Positions 32,661 through 35,495 of a stretch of 35,495 nucleotides of DNA are shown here, piece after piece; the first letter of the stretch is position 1, and each line of letters begins with the position of its first letter. Source of the stretch: Fidelibacterota bacterium (GTDB taxonomy: Bacteria > Fidelibacterota > Fidelibacteria > Fidelibacterales > Fidelibacteraceae). The DNA lies in contig JAUXEL010000002.1 in NCBI GenBank assembly GCA_030620575.1, forward strand, positions 1-35,495. Reading direction: 5' to 3'. Position numbers and translations under genes: made by a program. The notes beneath the pieces were generated by a model. That model did not search any database. It was not told the DNA's origin and was given only the letters and a program-made list of their open reading frames with translations.

Positions 32661-32685
32661 CAAAAAACTTGGGGCAAGTTTTTTG
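32661..32685 (-). repeat. RAYT-associated palindrome, copy 5 (terminator-like)
   Basis: An 11-bp stem (CAAAAAACTTG and CAAGTTTTTTG) around GGG, 27 bp after the transposase stop. The T-run after the stem would also let it work as a weak terminator for the transposase gene. Confidence 0.85.
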
Positions 32686-32694
32686 TACAATTGT

Positions 32695-32723
32695 TTGTAT
32701 AAAATTTCATTATATTTTATAGA
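32695..32723 (+). promoter_or_regulatory. candidate nifJ promoter
   Basis: TTGTAT (32695-32700), 17-bp spacer, TATAGA (32718-32723), just after palindrome copy 5. The leader would be about 75 bp to the nifJ ATG, which has a TCAGGAG ribosome binding site. Confidence 0.4.
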
Positions 32724-32806
32724 ATATTCTTTATCTCATGTTTTTTTAATCGTATCTTTTCAGTTGTACTGAATATGATTAAAATTTTCAAATATCAGGA
32801 GCTAAA

Positions 32807-35495
32807 ATGAGCAAATTCAAGAAACAAACAATCGATGGAAACGCTGCTGCTACGCATGTTGCGTATGCCTTTAGCGATGTAGCCGCTATTTATCCTATTA
32901 CCCCCTCTTCTACTATGGGGGAATATGCAGATGTCTGGGCGGCAAATGGAAAAAAAAATCTCTTTGGGGAAATTGTTGATGTTGTAGAAATGCAATCGGA
33001 AGCCGGTGCGGCCGGTGCAGTACACGGAGCTCTTTCAGCAGGTGCTTTTACAACAACATTTACTGCATCTCAAGGATTAATGCTAATGCTTCCCAATATG
33101 CATAAAATTGCCGGAGAAATGCTGCCAGCCGTTTTTCATGTATCAGCCCGTTCGCTGGCCACACAATCACTTTCTATTTTTGGTGATCATTCAGATGTAA
33201 TGTCCGCACGTAATACAGGATGGGCATTGGTTGCGGCTTCCAATATTCAGGAAATTATGGATCTCGCAATTGTTTCGCATCTTGCAACCTTAAAATCCAG
33301 TATTCCTTTTTTGAATTTCTTTGATGGTTTCCGTAACTCCCACGAAATTCAAAAAGTGGAGATCATTGATTATGATACAATGAAATCACTGCTAGAAGAA
33401 AAATATATTGAAAATTTCCGCAGCCGCGCTATGAATCCTGAAGCTCCCAGGGTTAAAGTCGGTGCACAAAATCCGGACGTATATTTTCAAGGTCGTGAAA
33501 CAACCAATTTATTATATGATGCAACTCCGGGTATTATTCAAGAATACATGGATAAAGTTGCGAAGGTCATTGGCCGGCAATATCATTTATTTGATTATTT
33601 CGGTGCTCCGGATGCAGAAAAGATCATTATAGCAATGGGAACCGGCTGTGATACAATAGAAGAAACTATCAATTATCTGACTGCAAAGGGCGAAAAGGTT
33701 GGACTTATAAAAATTCGTTTATACCGTCCTTTTTCTGTCGAAGCTCTGATTGCCGCTATTCCCAAAAGCGTTAAGAAAATCGCGGTTCTGGATCGTACAA
33801 AGGAACCGGGCTCTCTTGGTGAACCTCTTTATCTCGATGTTGTTGCCGCATTAAAAGACAAGAACATCACCATTATCGGCGGCCGTTACGGATTATCATC
33901 AAAAGAATTTACCCCTTCAATGGTTAAAGCAGTTTATGATCATCTTGAAGGAAAATGTTCACATAACTTCACTGTAGGTATTGTGGATGATGTATCCTTT
34001 AAATCTCTTGAGATCAAAGAAAAGATCAACACTTTGCCAAAAGGAACATTCTCCGCTAAATTCTGGGGTTTAGGATCCGATGGTACGGTTGGTGCCAATA
34101 AAAACTCTATTAAAATCATTGGTGATAATACCAACATGAACGCGCAGGGGTATTTTCAGTATGATTCGAAAAAATCCGGCGGAATTACCCGTTCACATCT
34201 GCGTTTCGGAACGTCACCTATTCAATCTGAATATTTGGTTACCAATGCCGATTTTATTGCGAATCATAATCAGGCTTTTGTCGGCCGCTATGATATTCTT
34301 GAAGGCATTAAAGAAAACGGTGTTTTCCTGCAAAACTCGATTTGGAAATCTGATGAAGTTTTCTCTTACTTTACGAGAGACATGCAGAAAGAAATCATTG
34401 AGAAAAAAATTAAGGTCTACAATATCAATGCCTTAAAAATTGCTGAGGAAGTAGGTCTTGGTGGACGGATCAATACCGTCATGCAAGCTGCCTTCTTTAT
34501 TATCTCGGGTGTTCTGCCAAAAGATGAGGCCATTGATCTTATTAAAAACGCTATTGAAAAAAGCTACAAGAAAAAAGGAAAAGATGTTGTTGAGATGAAT
34601 TGGAAAGCCGTCGATGCAACAGAGGCAGCACTGAAAGAAATTATAATTCCATCCTCGCTGCCTGAAAAAGCGACAGAACCTAAAAAACTGGTTCCGGACA
34701 ATGCAGATGAATTTACGAAAAATATTATCGAACGCATTATGCGTGAAAAAGGCGATGATATTCCTGTTTCGGATATGCCGTTTGACGGATATGTTCCTTC
34801 TGCAACCACACAGTTAGAAAAACGGGGTGTTGCACCGGCTGTGCCACATTGGAACGCTGATATATGTATTCAATGCAATCAGTGCGCTTTTGTTTGTCCG
34901 CATGCCGCAATACGTGCTAAATTAATTGACCCTGAAAATTTGAAAGGTGCTCCGGATACGTTTAATGTTTTGGATGTCAAAGGCAAGGATTCTGATAAAA
35001 AATACAAGATTCAGGTTTATGTTGAAGATTGTGTCGGATGTTCTGTATGTGTCAATGAATGTCCTGTTCAGGCTCTTGAGTTACGTCCCATTGATGAAGA
35101 ACGCCAAGCAGGTGAAAATGCTAATGAAGCCTTCTTTCATCAACTTCCTACCGATATTATGGGATCAGGAAAACGCTTCAGTGTTAAAGGATCTCAGTTC
35201 ATGCAGCCTTTGTTTGAATTCTCAGGCGCCTGTGCCGGATGTGGTGAAACACCTTACATTAAGCTGGCTACACAATTGTTTGGCGATAGAATGGTCGTGG
35301 CAAACGCTACCGGTTGTTCCTCAATTTACGGCGCTACATTTCCGACAATTCCCTATTGTAAAAACAAAGACGGCCATGGACCTACATGGGCAAATTCACT
35401 GTTTGAAGACAATGCGGAATACGGATTTGGAATGCGATTAGCGGTTGATTCTAATCGTAGACAATTGAAATCTACTTTGAAAAAACTAATTGAAT
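32807..35495 (+). CDS. nifJ: pyruvate:ferredoxin oxidoreductase, single chain (C-terminus outside window)
   Basis: An open frame of 896 codons from the ATG at 32807 (TCAGGAG ahead) to the window edge. A complete enzyme has about 1,180 residues. The N-terminal domain I has YPITPSSTMGEYAD. Domain II includes DRTKEPGSLGEPLY. Domain III (gamma-like) has FWGLGSDGTVGANKNSIKII. The ferredoxin domain carries two 4Fe-4S sites (CIQCNQCAFVCP from C687 and CVGCSVCVNECP from C742). The TPP-binding domain starts with CAGC (C809, C812), ligands of the proximal cluster. It oxidises pyruvate to acetyl-CoA and reduces ferredoxin, which points to anaerobic or microaerobic metabolism. Confidence 0.97.
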   Translation, partial: MSKFKKQTIDGNAAATHVAYAFSDVAAIYPITPSSTMGEYADVWAANGKKNLFGEIVDVVEMQSEAGAAGAVHGALSAGAFTTTFTASQGLMLMLPNMHKIAGEMLPAVFHVSARSLATQSLSIFGDHSDVMSARNTGWALVAASNIQEIMDLAIVSHLATLKSSIPFLNFFDGFRNSHEIQKVEIIDYDTMKSLLEEKYIENFRSRAMNPEAPRVKVGAQNPDVYFQGRETTNLLYDATPGIIQEYMDKVAKVIGRQYHLFDYFGAPDAEKIIIAMGTGCDTIEETINYLTAKGEKVGLIKIRLYRPFSVEALIAAIPKSVKKIAVLDRTKEPGSLGEPLYLDVVAALKDKNITIIGGRYGLSSKEFTPSMVKAVYDHLEGKCSHNFTVGIVDDVSFKSLEIKEKINTLPKGTFSAKFWGLGSDGTVGANKNSIKIIGDNTNMNAQGYFQYDSKKSGGITRSHLRFGTSPIQSEYLVTNADFIANHNQAFVGRYDILEGIKENGVFLQNSIWKSDEVFSYFTRDMQKEIIEKKIKVYNINALKIAEEVGLGGRINTVMQAAFFIISGVLPKDEAIDLIKNAIEKSYKKKGKDVVEMNWKAVDATEAALKEIIIPSSLPEKATEPKKLVPDNADEFTKNIIERIMREKGDDIPVSDMPFDGYVPSATTQLEKRGVAPAVPHWNADICIQCNQCAFVCPHAAIRAKLIDPENLKGAPDTFNVLDVKGKDSDKKYKIQVYVEDCVGCSVCVNECPVQALELRPIDEERQAGENANEAFFHQLPTDIMGSGKRFSVKGSQFMQPLFEFSGACAGCGETPYIKLATQLFGDRMVVANATGCSSIYGATFPTIPYCKNKDGHGPTWANSLFEDNAEYGFGMRLAVDSNRRQLKSTLKKLIE

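Noticed and set aside
31895-32685. The palindromes read purely as ordinary intrinsic terminators
   Set aside because: Terminator function is possible for copy 5. However, five near-identical sequences, paired in opposite orientations, one inside a coding region and two upstream of the gene, are not explained by termination alone.

Overview
The window looks like a chromosome segment of an anaerobic or facultatively anaerobic Gram-negative bacterium of the FCB superphylum, outside the well-studied Bacteroidetes (a Marinimicrobia-, Calditrichota- or Cloacimonadota-like lineage). The evidence is a secreted nuclease ending in a YPNPFNP-type sorting domain, TamA/TamB outer-membrane genes, RNase Y, a MoxR/DUF58/BatD-like cluster, single-chain pyruvate:ferredoxin oxidoreductase, moderate-to-low GC, and two ribosomal-operon promoters that fit the Bacteroidetes-type TTG...TAnnTTTG pattern. 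The phylum is inferred, not proven.

Region 1 (1-19220, all minus strand) is a continuous head-to-tail run that starts at an infC promoter near 19.2 kb. Order of transcription: infC, rpmI, rplT, pheS, pheT, an otherwise easily missed 58-codon gene, zapA, rny, folD, tamB, tamA, a BamD-like lipoprotein, moxR, DUF58, a BatD-like membrane protein, an ABC-2 exporter pair, trxA and an acylphosphatase cut by the window edge. Most junctions overlap or are under 60 bp, so translation, division, mRNA decay, envelope biogenesis and stress genes may share transcripts. infC very probably begins with AUU, the classical autoregulated IF3 start.

Region 2 (19.2-24.9 kb) holds a 400-bp gap with a thrS terminator, a solitary copy of a palindromic repeat and other hairpins. 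It is followed by thrS and a secreted endonuclease I (both minus), and by a small outer-membrane barrel protein and a stand-alone CheY-like receiver (both plus).

Region 3 (24.9-28.55 kb, minus) is the canonical rplM-rpsI-rpsB-tsf-pyrH-frr operon. It has a recognisable promoter and a probable TTG start for rplM.

Region 4 (28.55-32.7 kb) is accessory and repeat-rich. It contains a possible gene remnant, a hicA/hicB toxin-antitoxin pair with an operator-like palindrome, a 272-bp element with 17-bp inverted ends that abuts a truncated radA copy, a BsuPI-domain lipoprotein, intact radA, and a REP-associated tyrosine transposase (RAYT). Two inverted pairs of the same palindrome surround the RAYT. 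A fifth copy lies 12 kb away. This RAYT/palindrome module is the most interesting feature. It resembles the enterobacterial RAYT-REP/BIME arrangement with a different repeat sequence, and one repeat is translated as the transposase C-terminus.

Region 5 (32.8 kb-end, plus) is nifJ, truncated by the window end. No rRNA, tRNA, CRISPR array or prophage was seen.
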